Source of the DNA: Methanothrix sp.
Lineage (GTDB): Archaea > Halobacteriota > Methanosarcinia > Methanotrichales > Methanotrichaceae
NCBI GenBank assembly: GCA_003162615.1
Contig: PMNG01000114.1
Span: 1-14,147, forward strand
DNA: 14,147 bases
Direction of reading: 5' to 3'
The translations under genes were made by a program, and so were the position numbers. This document shows, in pieces, positions 6,897 to 13,916 of this stretch; position 1 is the first letter of the stretch, and each line of letters opens with the position of its first letter. The notes under the pieces were generated by a model. The model did not search any database, was not told the DNA's origin, and saw nothing but the letters and a program-made list of their open reading frames with translations.

Positions 6897-7628
6897 TCAC
6901 GGATATGGCGATAGAGATGAGACTGACATGCCTTCTTCAGAGATGTCCAGAACTCTGATGGTGTTGGCGATCTTCGAACCCCTCATCTTCATTATGTAGA
7001 TCGATCTTATCATGACATTGCCTATTCGTTCTCTATTGAGCACTGTCGCCGAGTCGGCTCCGTACTCCAGGATCTGGTTCATTCCAAAGGCGGTGCCAAT
7101 GGTTATGACCGAGGTTAACCCGTTCTTCCTCAACGAATCGAAGAGGTCATCTGTGAGGGATCTGATCTTGAATGGGGACTCTACGGCTGTGAAGAAGGCC
7201 ATAAGATCATCAATAAACAGTCTGTTTGGTTTCTCTTCTTCCAACTTCCGCTCCACTAATTTCCTGAAATTCACCAGAAACTCAACAGGATCAGCGTCTA
7301 TGCTCTTTTGTAGCCTCAGGACAGGGTCTGTTACATCGATGATGCTCACTTTCTTTTCCTTTTCGAGGCTAGAGAAATCCCATCCGAAGGATGCGCTCAT
7401 CTCTCGCTTCAGAAAATCAGAGCTTTCTGAGGGTGTAATTATCATGCCCTTGTCGCCAGATTTGGTTCCCTCGTAGATAAACTGGCTGGCGAATACGGTC
7501 TTTCCGCTGCCTGATGGCCCAGTTATCGTGTTGACAGTCCCTTTGTGAAATCCTCCTGCAACCATCTCATCAAAACCCGGTATGCCCGATTTCACCCTGG
7601 GATATAATTTGGATTGTTCTATTGCCAC
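6897..7628 (-). CDS. single-domain KaiC-like RecA-fold ATPase
   Basis: A KaiC-family (PF06745) ATPase with one domain of 243 residues, about half the size of the two-domain cyanobacterial clock protein. The Walker A motif GPSGSGKT is at 37-44 and the Walker B RLFIDD at 136-141. The opening segment KSGIPGFDEMVAGGFHKG is characteristic of the family. At the KaiC catalytic glutamate pair (usual pattern TFEE) the protein reads TPSE at 65-68, so apparently only Glu68 remains; this is a by-eye alignment. The start is GTG 7628 with GGGAGG 5 bases upstream, a strong signal. It is the first gene of an operon with the GT3 glycogen synthase 13 bases downstream, and it diverges from the GH57-debranching operon. 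A regulatory role in glycogen metabolism is inference. Archaeal KaiC-like proteins have varied and mostly unknown roles, including signalling and motility control. Confidence 0.88.
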   Translation of the reverse strand: MAIEQSKLYPRVKSGIPGFDEMVAGGFHKGTVNTITGPSGSGKTVFASQFIYEGTKSGDKGMIITPSESSDFLKREMSASFGWDFSSLEKEKKVSIIDVTDPVLRLQKSIDADPVEFLVNFRKLVERKLEEEKPNRLFIDDLMAFFTAVESPFKIRSLTDDLFDSLRKNGLTSVITIGTAFGMNQILEYGADSATVLNRERIGNVMIRSIYIMKMRGSKIANTIRVLDISEEGMSVSSLSPYP

Positions 7629-7680
7629 TAGTTCCTCCCTGAAGTACGAACATTTACCATTCTTGCGATTACCTGGTGAA

Positions 7681-7690
7681 CTATTTTTCG
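7681..7690 (-). promoter_or_regulatory. possible TATA box for KaiC-GT3 operon
   Basis: The minus strand reads CGAAAAATAG about 55 bases before GTG 7628. A start about 25 bases downstream would leave a leader of about 30 bases carrying the GGGAGG signal. The match to the archaeal TATA consensus is weak. Confidence 0.25.
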
Positions 7691-7740
7691 ATGGCTGAGG
7701 TAATTAGTTTTTTGGTCTTTGGTGCTTGGGCTCGAAGGAT

Positions 7741-7752
7741 GTAAATAATTTA
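7741..7752 (+). promoter_or_regulatory. TATA box for GH57-debranching operon
   Basis: GTAAATAATTTA is centred about 25 bases before ATG 7771, the distance expected between an archaeal TATA box and a transcription start. The GH57 mRNA would then be leaderless or nearly so. This also explains why no good Shine-Dalgarno precedes that ATG. Confidence 0.4.
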
Positions 7753-7770
7753 GGAGACGATTGGGATTAT

Positions 7771-9252
7771 ATGACCGATATATCCCTCTGTTTTGAAGTT
7801 CATCAGCCCATCAGGCTCAAGAAAGAGTTTTTTTGGGAAAGTTCGTCATTAAAAAGGGTTCCCCCTGGCAGTCTCATGGATTTCTATTTCGATGACCTGG
7901 AGAACGGCAGGATATTCAACCGTGTGTCATCCAAGTGTTATCTCCCCGCAAACCGCATAATCCTCGACGAGATAAAACGATTTGAGAATGCCGAAAAGCC
8001 GTTCAAAGTTGCTTACAGCATCTCCGGCATATTCCTGGATCAGTGCAGGCGCTACAATCCGGATGTGCTGGATTCCTTCGCTAGGCTGATCGACACAGGC
8101 AAGGCAGAGGTGATGGAGCAGACCTACTACCACTCTCTGGCCAGCCTGTACGAGGATAAGCAAGAGTTCTATGAACAGGTTAAGATGCACCGCGAGCTTA
8201 TATGGGACACATTTGCAGTTCGTCCCACTACTTTCGAGAACACCGAGCTTCTGTACAACGACCAGATCGCACGAATGGTGGAGAGCCTGGGCTACAGGAC
8301 CATCTTCGCAGAAGGAGTAGTTGCAGATCCCAACTACGTTTACAGGCCTTCGGGAACGGATCTATCTCTGCTGCTGCGAAACTACAGGCTAACCGACGAT
8401 ATGGGTTTTAGGTTCTCAGCAAAGTGGTGGGAGGAGTATCCTTTGACCGCAGACAAATACTCCAACTGGCTGTCGGCAACTCCGGGGCAGTGCATCAACC
8501 TCTTCTGCGACTACGAAACCTTTGGGGAGCACCAGTGGCCCGAGACTGGGATCTTCGAGTTCCTCAAGGCCCTCCCCGAAAGGATTCTAGAAAAGCATAA
8601 CCTCAGCTTCGCAATGCCCAGCGAAGTCGCCGCCAGGAACAAGCAGGTTAAGGAGATAAGTATCCAGAAAACCGTGTCCTGGGCCGATATGGAGAGGGAC
8701 ACAAGCTGCTGGCTCGGCAATGCTCTGCAGTGGGCCTGCTACACCTACGAACGAAGACTTGAGGCACCAATCAAGGAGAGTCAGGATCAAGAGCTTCTGA
8801 GCGTGTGGAGAATGCTTGGTCTTTCTGATCACCTGTACTACATGTTCACCTGGGGTGGGGCAGCAGGTGAGGTTCATAGCTACTTCAGCCCGTACACAAA
8901 TGCTTATGATGCTGCAGTGACCTTTTTTGCAGTCCTGTCCGATCTTCACTTCCGGGTCAAAGAAAAATTGAGGCTGGCTGACGAGCCCTTCAAGTTCTCC
9001 TTGGGTATTGAACAGCCCACGAGCGATGAGGTCTGGAGCCTGGAGGGGATGCATAGAGCCCTGGCCAAGGTCGACATAAAGTCGATTGAATACCACGTTA
9101 AAAACTCAGATCTGGCCAACTGGGCCAGGACCAGTCTTGGAGACGAACTGCTGGCCGAAAAGCTGGCAAACGTAGGCGATCTGCAGGGCGAGAAACTCAG
9201 ACGTAAGTTGCTAGATGTTGTAGAACCCAGTCTAGAGGAGCAAAGACGTTGA
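7771..9252 (+). CDS. GH57 alpha-amylase-type glycoside hydrolase
   Basis: A family GH57 enzyme acting on alpha-glucans with retention of configuration; hydrolysis or transfer on glycogen is likely. Numbered from ATG 7771 (493 aa), the conserved regions are HQP at 11-13, GIFLDQ near 86-91, FENTELLYND near 155-164, which corresponds to the region usually carrying the nucleophile, and DYETFGEHQWPE beginning at 247, which holds the acidic residues of the fourth conserved region. There is no signal peptide, so the enzyme should work on intracellular polymer. The frame opens at TTG 7726, but the family N-terminus (MTDISLCFEVHQP) begins at ATG 7771 and a TATA box occupies the extra segment. The stop TGA overlaps the debranching enzyme ATG by one base. 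GH57 also contains branching enzymes and 4-alpha-glucanotransferases; I favour alpha-amylase on overall resemblance to the methanogen (MJ1611-like) group, with moderate certainty on specificity. Confidence 0.87.
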   Translation: MTDISLCFEVHQPIRLKKEFFWESSSLKRVPPGSLMDFYFDDLENGRIFNRVSSKCYLPANRIILDEIKRFENAEKPFKVAYSISGIFLDQCRRYNPDVLDSFARLIDTGKAEVMEQTYYHSLASLYEDKQEFYEQVKMHRELIWDTFAVRPTTFENTELLYNDQIARMVESLGYRTIFAEGVVADPNYVYRPSGTDLSLLLRNYRLTDDMGFRFSAKWWEEYPLTADKYSNWLSATPGQCINLFCDYETFGEHQWPETGIFEFLKALPERILEKHNLSFAMPSEVAARNKQVKEISIQKTVSWADMERDTSCWLGNALQWACYTYERRLEAPIKESQDQELLSVWRMLGLSDHLYYMFTWGGAAGEVHSYFSPYTNAYDAAVTFFAVLSDLHFRVKEKLRLADEPFKFSLGIEQPTSDEVWSLEGMHRALAKVDIKSIEYHVKNSDLANWARTSLGDELLAEKLANVGDLQGEKLRRKLLDVVEPSLEEQRR

Positions 9253-11150
9253 TGTCCGGGGCGACCTGGGCAACCAGGCCGGAGAGCTATCATGAAGGCG
9301 TAAAGCACGAATGGCTGGTGGCGAACGGATTGGGTGGTTACGCCTCTTCCACCGCCATATGCGCCAACACAAGAGCCTACCACGGCCTACTTGTGGCGGC
9401 CATGAACCCACCTACGGATCGGCGACTTCTTCTCTCCTCGCTGGACGAAGAGCTGATAACAGAATGCAAATATCAGCTTGCAAATCACCAGTATCCAGGA
9501 ACCGTTCATCCTCAGGGGTTTAGACACCTCCTGGAGTTCAGCCTGGACCCTTTTCCACATTTTACATACCAGGCTGGCAACACCAGAGTTGAAAAGACAG
9601 TGTTCACGGTTCACGGAGAGAACACCACAGTGATCCAATACACTGCATCAGGATCCAGTGGCTCAATGAAGATCCTTCCTCTTATAACCTGCAGGAGCTT
9701 TCACGCCGCATCTGGCCTAGCTGCCGTGCACCAGGAAGAGGTGGACGGCGGAACGCACCTGATATCCGGATGCGATCTTTTCCTTCTGTCCGATAAGGCC
9801 AGGTACGTCAAAAAAGAGGATGCGTACTACAACCTCGAGTACGAGACTGAGCGCCTTCGAGGCCTGGCCTGGAGAGAGGACTGCTTTAATCCCGGTTACT
9901 TTGAGATCGAACTTGACGGGACGACCTCTTTTAGCATTGTAGCCTCAACGGATAGACGTACCATGCCGACTATCCAGAGATTGAAGAAGGTTGAGCTGAA
10001 CCGTCTGGCTGAGCTTGATAGCAGGCTGGAACCGCAACTGAAAAGACTGTCCAATGCTGCAGATTCTTTCGTGGTGAAACGTGGGGATGACAGGAGCATA
10101 ATAGCCGGATACCACTGGTTCGACGACTGGGGCAGGGATGCCATGATCTCGATGCGGGGCCTTCTGCTGGTGACAGGTCGCTTCGATGATGCCAGATCAG
10201 TTCTCGAGACCTTTGCCGGAACCATGAAAGAGGGTGTCTTGGCCAACGACCTTGGTGCAAGTTCTTACAATACGGTTGACGCTTCCCTGTGGTTCATACA
10301 GGCTGTGTTCAGCTATTTCAGCTATACAAAAGACAAGGAACTGGTCCGACAATTCTGGCAAAAGTTGCTGCAGATCATAGAGCGTTACTCGGGATCTAGT
10401 TCTTCTGTTCGAATGGACTCGGACTCGCTGATTATCTCAGGTCCTGCGCTCACTTGGATGGATGCCAAAGTGGATGGCCGACCTGTTACTCCGCGTGCGG
10501 GCAAAGCTTGTGAGATCAATGCTCTCTGGTACAGCTCGCTAAGGATTATGGAGAGTCTCGCTCAAGTCATCGGCCAGCCCTGGGATGTCGATCTGGCTGA
10601 GAGGGTGAAGCAGGGCTACCAGAAGTTCTGGAACAGCGAGAATGGGTGTCTATTTGACACGCTTAACCCAGAAGATGCCTCGATACGCCCAAATCAGATA
10701 ATAGCCGCTGCGGTTCCTGGTCTGCTGACGGATTTGAAAAGGAAGAGCGTTGTCGAGGTGGTTACGAGAGAGCTTCTTACGCCCTATGGATTGCGGACAC
10801 TATCACCAAGGGACCCCCGGTACTGCGGGAGGTACGAGGGAGGGCCGCGCCAGAGAGACGAGGCGTACCACCAAGGCACTGTTTGGCCCTGGCTTATTGG
10901 GCCCTACATTGACGCCCTGCTGTCAGTAAATGCGCATTCCACAGAGAGCAGAGGCAAAGCAAAGGAGATCCTAAGGACGCTTATCAACAATGAAAGCACG
11001 GGCGTAAACACCATTCCGGAGTTGTTTGATGGGGATGCGCCACACCGACAAGGGGGCTGCATATCCCAGGCATGGTCTGTGGCAGAAGTGATGAGGACCT
11101 GGTCGGAGAACGCGCTAGGAAAAGAGACCGAAAACGTCGCGATACGATGA
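9252..11150 (+). CDS. glycogen debranching enzyme (amylo-alpha-1,6-glucosidase, GH133)
   Basis: The enzyme hydrolyses alpha-1,6 branch points of glycogen in the cytoplasm. An N-terminal beta-sandwich domain (GDE_N) is marked by EWLVANGLGGYASST and NTRAYHGLLVAA in the first 50 residues. The C-terminal (alpha/alpha)6 GDE_C domain shows WFDDWGRDAMIS at about 289-300, including the conserved acidic residues, then YNTVDASLWF near 339, and HQGTVWPWLIGPYIDAL toward the end. About 632 residues is normal for archaeal and bacterial single-activity debranching enzymes. The start may be ATG 9252 or TTG 9249. GAGGAG lies 11 and 8 bases upstream respectively, and the GH57 stop overlaps both, so translation is coupled. 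The gene ends with tandem stops TGA TAG (11148-11153). With GH57 it forms the breakdown arm of the locus. Confidence 0.92.
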   Translation: MSGATWATRPESYHEGVKHEWLVANGLGGYASSTAICANTRAYHGLLVAAMNPPTDRRLLLSSLDEELITECKYQLANHQYPGTVHPQGFRHLLEFSLDPFPHFTYQAGNTRVEKTVFTVHGENTTVIQYTASGSSGSMKILPLITCRSFHAASGLAAVHQEEVDGGTHLISGCDLFLLSDKARYVKKEDAYYNLEYETERLRGLAWREDCFNPGYFEIELDGTTSFSIVASTDRRTMPTIQRLKKVELNRLAELDSRLEPQLKRLSNAADSFVVKRGDDRSIIAGYHWFDDWGRDAMISMRGLLLVTGRFDDARSVLETFAGTMKEGVLANDLGASSYNTVDASLWFIQAVFSYFSYTKDKELVRQFWQKLLQIIERYSGSSSSVRMDSDSLIISGPALTWMDAKVDGRPVTPRAGKACEINALWYSSLRIMESLAQVIGQPWDVDLAERVKQGYQKFWNSENGCLFDTLNPEDASIRPNQIIAAAVPGLLTDLKRKSVVEVVTRELLTPYGLRTLSPRDPRYCGRYEGGPRQRDEAYHQGTVWPWLIGPYIDALLSVNAHSTESRGKAKEILRTLINNESTGVNTIPELFDGDAPHRQGGCISQAWSVAEVMRTWSENALGKETENVAIR

Positions 11151-11186
11151 TAGCTAGATAACGAATCCATAAAAAGTGGTCGCATA

Positions 11187-11194
11187 CTATAAAT
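11187..11194 (+). promoter_or_regulatory. possible TATA box in convergent gap
   Basis: CTATAAAT on the plus strand, about 37 bases after the debranching enzyme stop, would place a start near 11215. No convincing gene follows except the doubtful 66-codon frame beginning at 11290, so it could serve a small RNA or be fortuitous. Confidence 0.25.
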
Positions 11195-11289
11195 TGCAAT
11201 AGACAAACGATGCGGCCATCGGAGCGGACCTTCGAAGAGCAGGCTTCCGGCATCCAGAGCCGTTCTGGACTTAGGAAAGTCTGACACGA

Positions 11290-11490
11290 ATGCCAAGCGG
11301 AAGCTCAGTCCACGATGGGACGCTCAGTTTGGAGTGGCACGGACGATTCATGGAAGACGAACCGGGATGCCTGGAGTTTCGAGCGACTCCAGACCATCCA
11401 TTACCGATTAAGAGTCTTACGATTATCTCGCAGGACCCTTTCGTAGATCATCCTACTTCCCAGGTTTGGAAGCTTTTACGTCAGATTTGA
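11290..11490 (+). CDS. doubtful 66-aa hypothetical protein
   Basis: A short frame that I do not recognise. It has no Shine-Dalgarno before its ATG and no domain, signal peptide or membrane segment. Its last 38 bases overlap the 3' end of the convergent FNT channel gene. A TATA-like sequence lies about 100 bases upstream. It might be a small protein, the remnant of a decayed gene, or simply a chance frame; I favour chance slightly. Confidence 0.15.
   Translation: MPSGSSVHDGTLSLEWHGRFMEDEPGCLEFRATPDHPLPIKSLTIISQDPFVDHPTSQVWKLLRQI
11371..11392. repeat. 7-bp inverted repeat, 8-base loop
   Basis: CTGGAGT (11371-11377) and ACTCCAG (11386-11392) are perfect inverse complements around TTCGAGCG. Transcribed, they would form a small hairpin downstream of the FNT stop on the minus strand or inside the doubtful ORF on the plus strand. 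No T-tract adjoins it, so a classical terminator is unlikely. Confidence 0.3.
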
Positions 11491-12376
11491 TATTGCATAA
11501 TGGGCCTCGGATGTACACGTACCAATAGAGGCAGGCCACGAATAGAGCAGCACCGACGATATTTCCCAAGGTCACGGGGATGAGATTGGTTACAAAGAAG
11601 TTATACCAACCGGTTGTTCCTACCAGATTCGCTGTTGAGACCTTGGCGGTGACAAGGTTAGCCGCGATAGTCGGATCGTTGGCCACGAATATGCCCAGAG
11701 GTATGAAGAACATGTTGGCTATGCTGTGCTCGAACCCAATGGTAACGAAGGCCATTATGGGGAACCAGATGCCCAGGATTTTGCCAACGACATCATCAGC
11801 ACTTATTGCAAGCCACACAGCAAGGCAGACAAGCCAATTGCAGCCTATTCCCCTGAGAAACGCCGTCATAGGGTCAAGGCCGCATTTGGTGTTGGCCACA
11901 GTCGCCGCCCATCCCGCCCAAGGCATCGCGTTGAAGAAACCGCACTTGTAGGCAAGGAAGAAGGCCAGAAATATTGAGCCAACAAAGTTTCCGATGTAAA
12001 CCAAAGTCCAGTTTGCAGCCAGGCCTTTTAAGGTGCTTTCCTTATTGAGAACGCTTATGGGTGCAAACAGGCAGTTTCCCGTGAACAGCTCCGACCCGGC
12101 GATCACTACCAGCATGAGCCCTACCGGGAATACAGCGCCCGTGGCAAACTTGACCAGGCCAGCTGGAAGGGCAATCTTCCAGATGCTCCCATCCGCAGCG
12201 GTAATAGTGCCGTTTGATAGGCCTCCGGCCACTATCTCACTCAACAAAGCCCCAAAGGCGATGTACGCCCCCGCAAGAAAACCCAAGATAAGCAGTTTCT
12301 GCCAAGTAATAGAGCACTTCGTACATCCCGAGGATATCGCGGCCTTCGCGATCTCTGCCGGAACTTTAAACGTCAT
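11453..12376 (-). CDS. fdhC: formate/nitrite transporter family channel (FdhC-like)
   Basis: A member of the FNT family, pentameric membrane channels for small monovalent anions; in methanogens FdhC-type proteins are linked to formate uptake. Numbered from ATG 12376 (307 aa), it shows about six hydrophobic segments. The first contains AGAYIAFG (35-42), the SELFTGN motif is at 95-101, and GFEHSIANMFFIP (214-226) carries His217, which corresponds to the pore histidine of FocA. The N-terminus with Cys18 and Cys21 (SSGCTKC) resembles methanogen FdhC. The frame opens seven codons earlier at ATG 12397, but GGAGG lies 7 bases before ATG 12376 and inside that extension, so the shorter form is preferred. 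It is transcribed alone from a clear TATA box, with no formate dehydrogenase gene in view. The substrate could be formate, nitrite or another small acid such as acetate; sequence alone does not decide. Confidence 0.9.
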   Translation of the reverse strand: MTFKVPAEIAKAAISSGCTKCSITWQKLLILGFLAGAYIAFGALLSEIVAGGLSNGTITAADGSIWKIALPAGLVKFATGAVFPVGLMLVVIAGSELFTGNCLFAPISVLNKESTLKGLAANWTLVYIGNFVGSIFLAFFLAYKCGFFNAMPWAGWAATVANTKCGLDPMTAFLRGIGCNWLVCLAVWLAISADDVVGKILGIWFPIMAFVTIGFEHSIANMFFIPLGIFVANDPTIAANLVTAKVSTANLVGTTGWYNFFVTNLIPVTLGNIVGAALFVACLYWYVYIRGPLCNIKSDVKASKPGK

Positions 12377-12489
12377 ATCATACCCTCCCTTACGCATATG
12401 CAGGATTGCTGACCATTCAGGCGATTAATCCGGTTGAAATCCGCGATGAATGTCACCTATGAAATGAGGTAGTAGGCACCGGCAGATGA

Positions 12490-12497
12490 TATTTATA
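12490..12497 (-). promoter_or_regulatory. TATA box for FNT channel gene
   Basis: The minus strand carries TATAAATA, an excellent archaeal TATA box, preceded by GGATAAG. A start about 25 bases downstream (near 12468) gives a leader of about 90 bases to ATG 12376, long enough to hold regulatory structure. None is obvious by eye. Confidence 0.6.
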
Positions 12498-12623
12498 CTT
12501 ATCCAATGGATAGAATTGTAAGATTCATTAGTTCTAAATGGCCTCGCGGGTCTCACTTTGTCATAATATGTAGGGTTGTGCCTTTGTCTGAAACCTTATT
12601 TCTAAATTGAACTGGTGCAGATC

Positions 12624-12746
12624 ATGTGGGACAGCCTAGAGTTTCATACAATTTCTGCTGTCATTTCCAGCCTATATGAGGCAGCTTGCAAGTTGTCGGA
12701 AAGGTTTAATTCCGATAGACCTTCTCTCGTCTTCTTCGAGGGTTGA
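12624..12746 (+). CDS. possible 40-aa small protein before methyltransferase
   Basis: An ATG at 12624 opens 40 codons ending in TGA at 12744-12746, seven bases before the methyltransferase ATG. GGTG lies 6 bases upstream of the ATG, a proper archaeal spacing, and an AT-rich TTATTTCTAAAT is centred about 24 bases upstream. The peptide begins MWDSLEFHTISAVISSLYEA, continues with a short charged stretch (KLSERF), and ends LVFFEG; part could form an amphipathic helix. I do not recognise a family. Its final codons contain the GAGGG that could serve as ribosome-binding site of the methyltransferase, so it may be a leader peptide coupling translation. It could also be a chance ORF. Confidence 0.3.
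   Translation: MWDSLEFHTISAVISSLYEAACKLSERFNSDRPSLVFFEG
12671..12678 (+). promoter_or_regulatory. possible TATA box for methyltransferase gene
   Basis: CCTATATG lies about 80 bases before ATG 12754 and could drive a leader of about 50 bases. It overlaps the small ORF at 12624-12746, so either this promoter or the small ORF is real, or a second upstream promoter exists. The upstream in-frame ATG 12676 falls inside it. Confidence 0.2.
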
Positions 12747-12753
12747 ACGCCTT

Positions 12754-13587
12754 ATGATAACGACCCAAGAAGACCACAGAGCAAAGAATGTCCATCCTGA
12801 GTACTATGATGCGGCTGCAGCACAGATCCAGCCACGCCCCTTCCCCAGTCCGGTGAACGATCCACAGTGGCTAAGCTCCGCTGTGGATTGGTTCTCTCAA
12901 GCTGAGACAATCATGGAGGTGGGATCAGGAAGGGGAGAGTTCGCCGAAGCTTTGGTTAGGAAGGGAGGCCCAAAGAGGTACTACCTCGTGGACATGTCAC
13001 AGGGTATGCTCGACCTTGTCAGAGATAGAGCAGGGAAATTGAGCAAGAACTTAGAGTTGGTCTTCGTTCACGCTGATATAGACTCCGATCCCTTAAACCA
13101 GATTCCAGATAACTCCCTAGATAAGATCATTATGATCAATGCTTTCCAGGATGTGAATCCCTATTCGGCCTTGAAAACCTTCCGCAGGATTATCTCCCCA
13201 AAAGGCTTCTTTAGGGTCAATGTGCTCAGCCGGGAGTTCCGAGATGAGAACTACCATGACGAAGAGAACTTCAATAAGGAAACCGGTTACTTCTACCTCA
13301 CTCGCAGTCACTTTGCAGACGTAAAGCCTCTAGGTTATTTTACCGACAAAAAGGGAGACCGAATACCTTACTATCGGATCTTGAAGTCCTATTACCGCAA
13401 GGATCTTGACAGAGTCTTTAAGGAATGCGGATTCGAGATCCTATCTGCCGAGCCCATCCTTCTGTCAAAAGAGGTCTTGCTAAGGGCCAAGACAATGGCC
13501 TGGAATAAATCCGCTCTTCGGCAGGAGATTCTCAGCAAGTATGGAGGATATCCTGCAAGCATTGATGTTATCGCCAGACCAATTTAA
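12754..13587 (+). CDS. class I SAM-dependent methyltransferase
   Basis: A Rossmann-fold methyltransferase of unknown substrate. Numbered from ATG 12754 (277 aa), the SAM-binding motif I is IMEVGSGRGEF at about 53-63. An acidic residue at the end of strand 2 lies in YYLVDMSQGM, with VFVHADID next and LDKIIMINAFQDVNP as motif IV. The C-terminal part (RSHFADVKPLGYF onward, ending SIDVIARPI) is likely the substrate-recognition portion. The reading frame extends upstream to ATG 12676, but that ATG lacks a ribosome-binding site and those residues do not resemble the family, whereas ATG 12754 follows GAGGG by about 11 bases. It diverges from the FNT gene, and a palindrome lies 69 bp after its stop. 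Nothing nearby indicates whether it acts on a small molecule, lipid or quinone-like compound. Confidence 0.82.
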   Translation: MITTQEDHRAKNVHPEYYDAAAAQIQPRPFPSPVNDPQWLSSAVDWFSQAETIMEVGSGRGEFAEALVRKGGPKRYYLVDMSQGMLDLVRDRAGKLSKNLELVFVHADIDSDPLNQIPDNSLDKIIMINAFQDVNPYSALKTFRRIISPKGFFRVNVLSREFRDENYHDEENFNKETGYFYLTRSHFADVKPLGYFTDKKGDRIPYYRILKSYYRKDLDRVFKECGFEILSAEPILLSKEVLLRAKTMAWNKSALRQEILSKYGGYPASIDVIARPI

Positions 13588-13916
13588 TTTGTACCCATTC
13601 AGTTCTTTTCTAGATAAGACCTTTGCACCGGTCCTGCACCACGAAAATACCCATCTATACACCATGTGGTGTATAATTGCACAGATCAGTAGCAGTGTCG
13701 TACAGGACACGCTGGAGCTGCCATCAGTGAGGACGTTGCAGCCGAAATCGAGAACACACTCATATGGTAGCCAAAAGGCTTGTCCAAAGGCAACCCAGAA
13801 TCTATCCGACCATAGATGCTTCTCCTGGCTCCGAAGCCTAGCATCATCTTTCTATGATTTGACGGAACGAAAGCGTTAAGCTCTTGGATACATCCATTAA
13901 GATCAGGCCGGATTTC
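13588..13916. other. 329-bp gap between methyltransferase and oxidoreductase
   Basis: No gene can be supported. It contains the perfect inverted repeat at 13656-13675. Between about 13690 and 13840 one plus-strand frame reads like protein (AAISEDVAAEIENTLIW) but is broken by several stops, which could be the remains of a gene or chance. A weak TTTCTATGATTT near 13850 is a possible promoter element for the gene that follows. Confidence 0.5.
13656..13675. repeat. perfect 9-bp inverted repeat, likely operator
   Basis: TATACACCA, two bases TG, then TGGTGTATA: a 20-bp sequence with perfect dyad symmetry except for the central pair. The right arm runs into TATAATT, which resembles a plus-strand TATA box, so a dimeric regulator bound here could block transcription initiation. 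As RNA it could form an 8-bp stem with an AUGU loop, but no T-tract follows on the plus strand. Confidence 0.5.

Larger units (their letters stand above)
11151..11452. other. 302-bp gap between debranching enzyme and FNT gene
   Basis: The two flanking genes converge here. It contains a TATA-like CTATAAAT at 11187-11194, an inverted repeat at 11371-11392, and most of a weak 66-codon plus-strand frame (11290-11490). No T-rich terminator is obvious for either gene. The compositional signals are too weak to name a gene. Confidence 0.5.

Noticed and set aside
7726..7770. TTG start for the GH57 enzyme
   Set aside because: The added 15 residues are not family-like and include the likely TATA box.
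8587..9383. Minus-strand frames opposite GH57 and debranching genes
   Set aside because: Antisense shadows of two strongly supported enzymes, with no motifs of their own.
13480..13879. Short ORFs over the methyltransferase end (76 aa minus, 112 aa plus)
   Set aside because: Both overlap the end of the well-supported methyltransferase and the palindrome, with no ribosome-binding site or domain.
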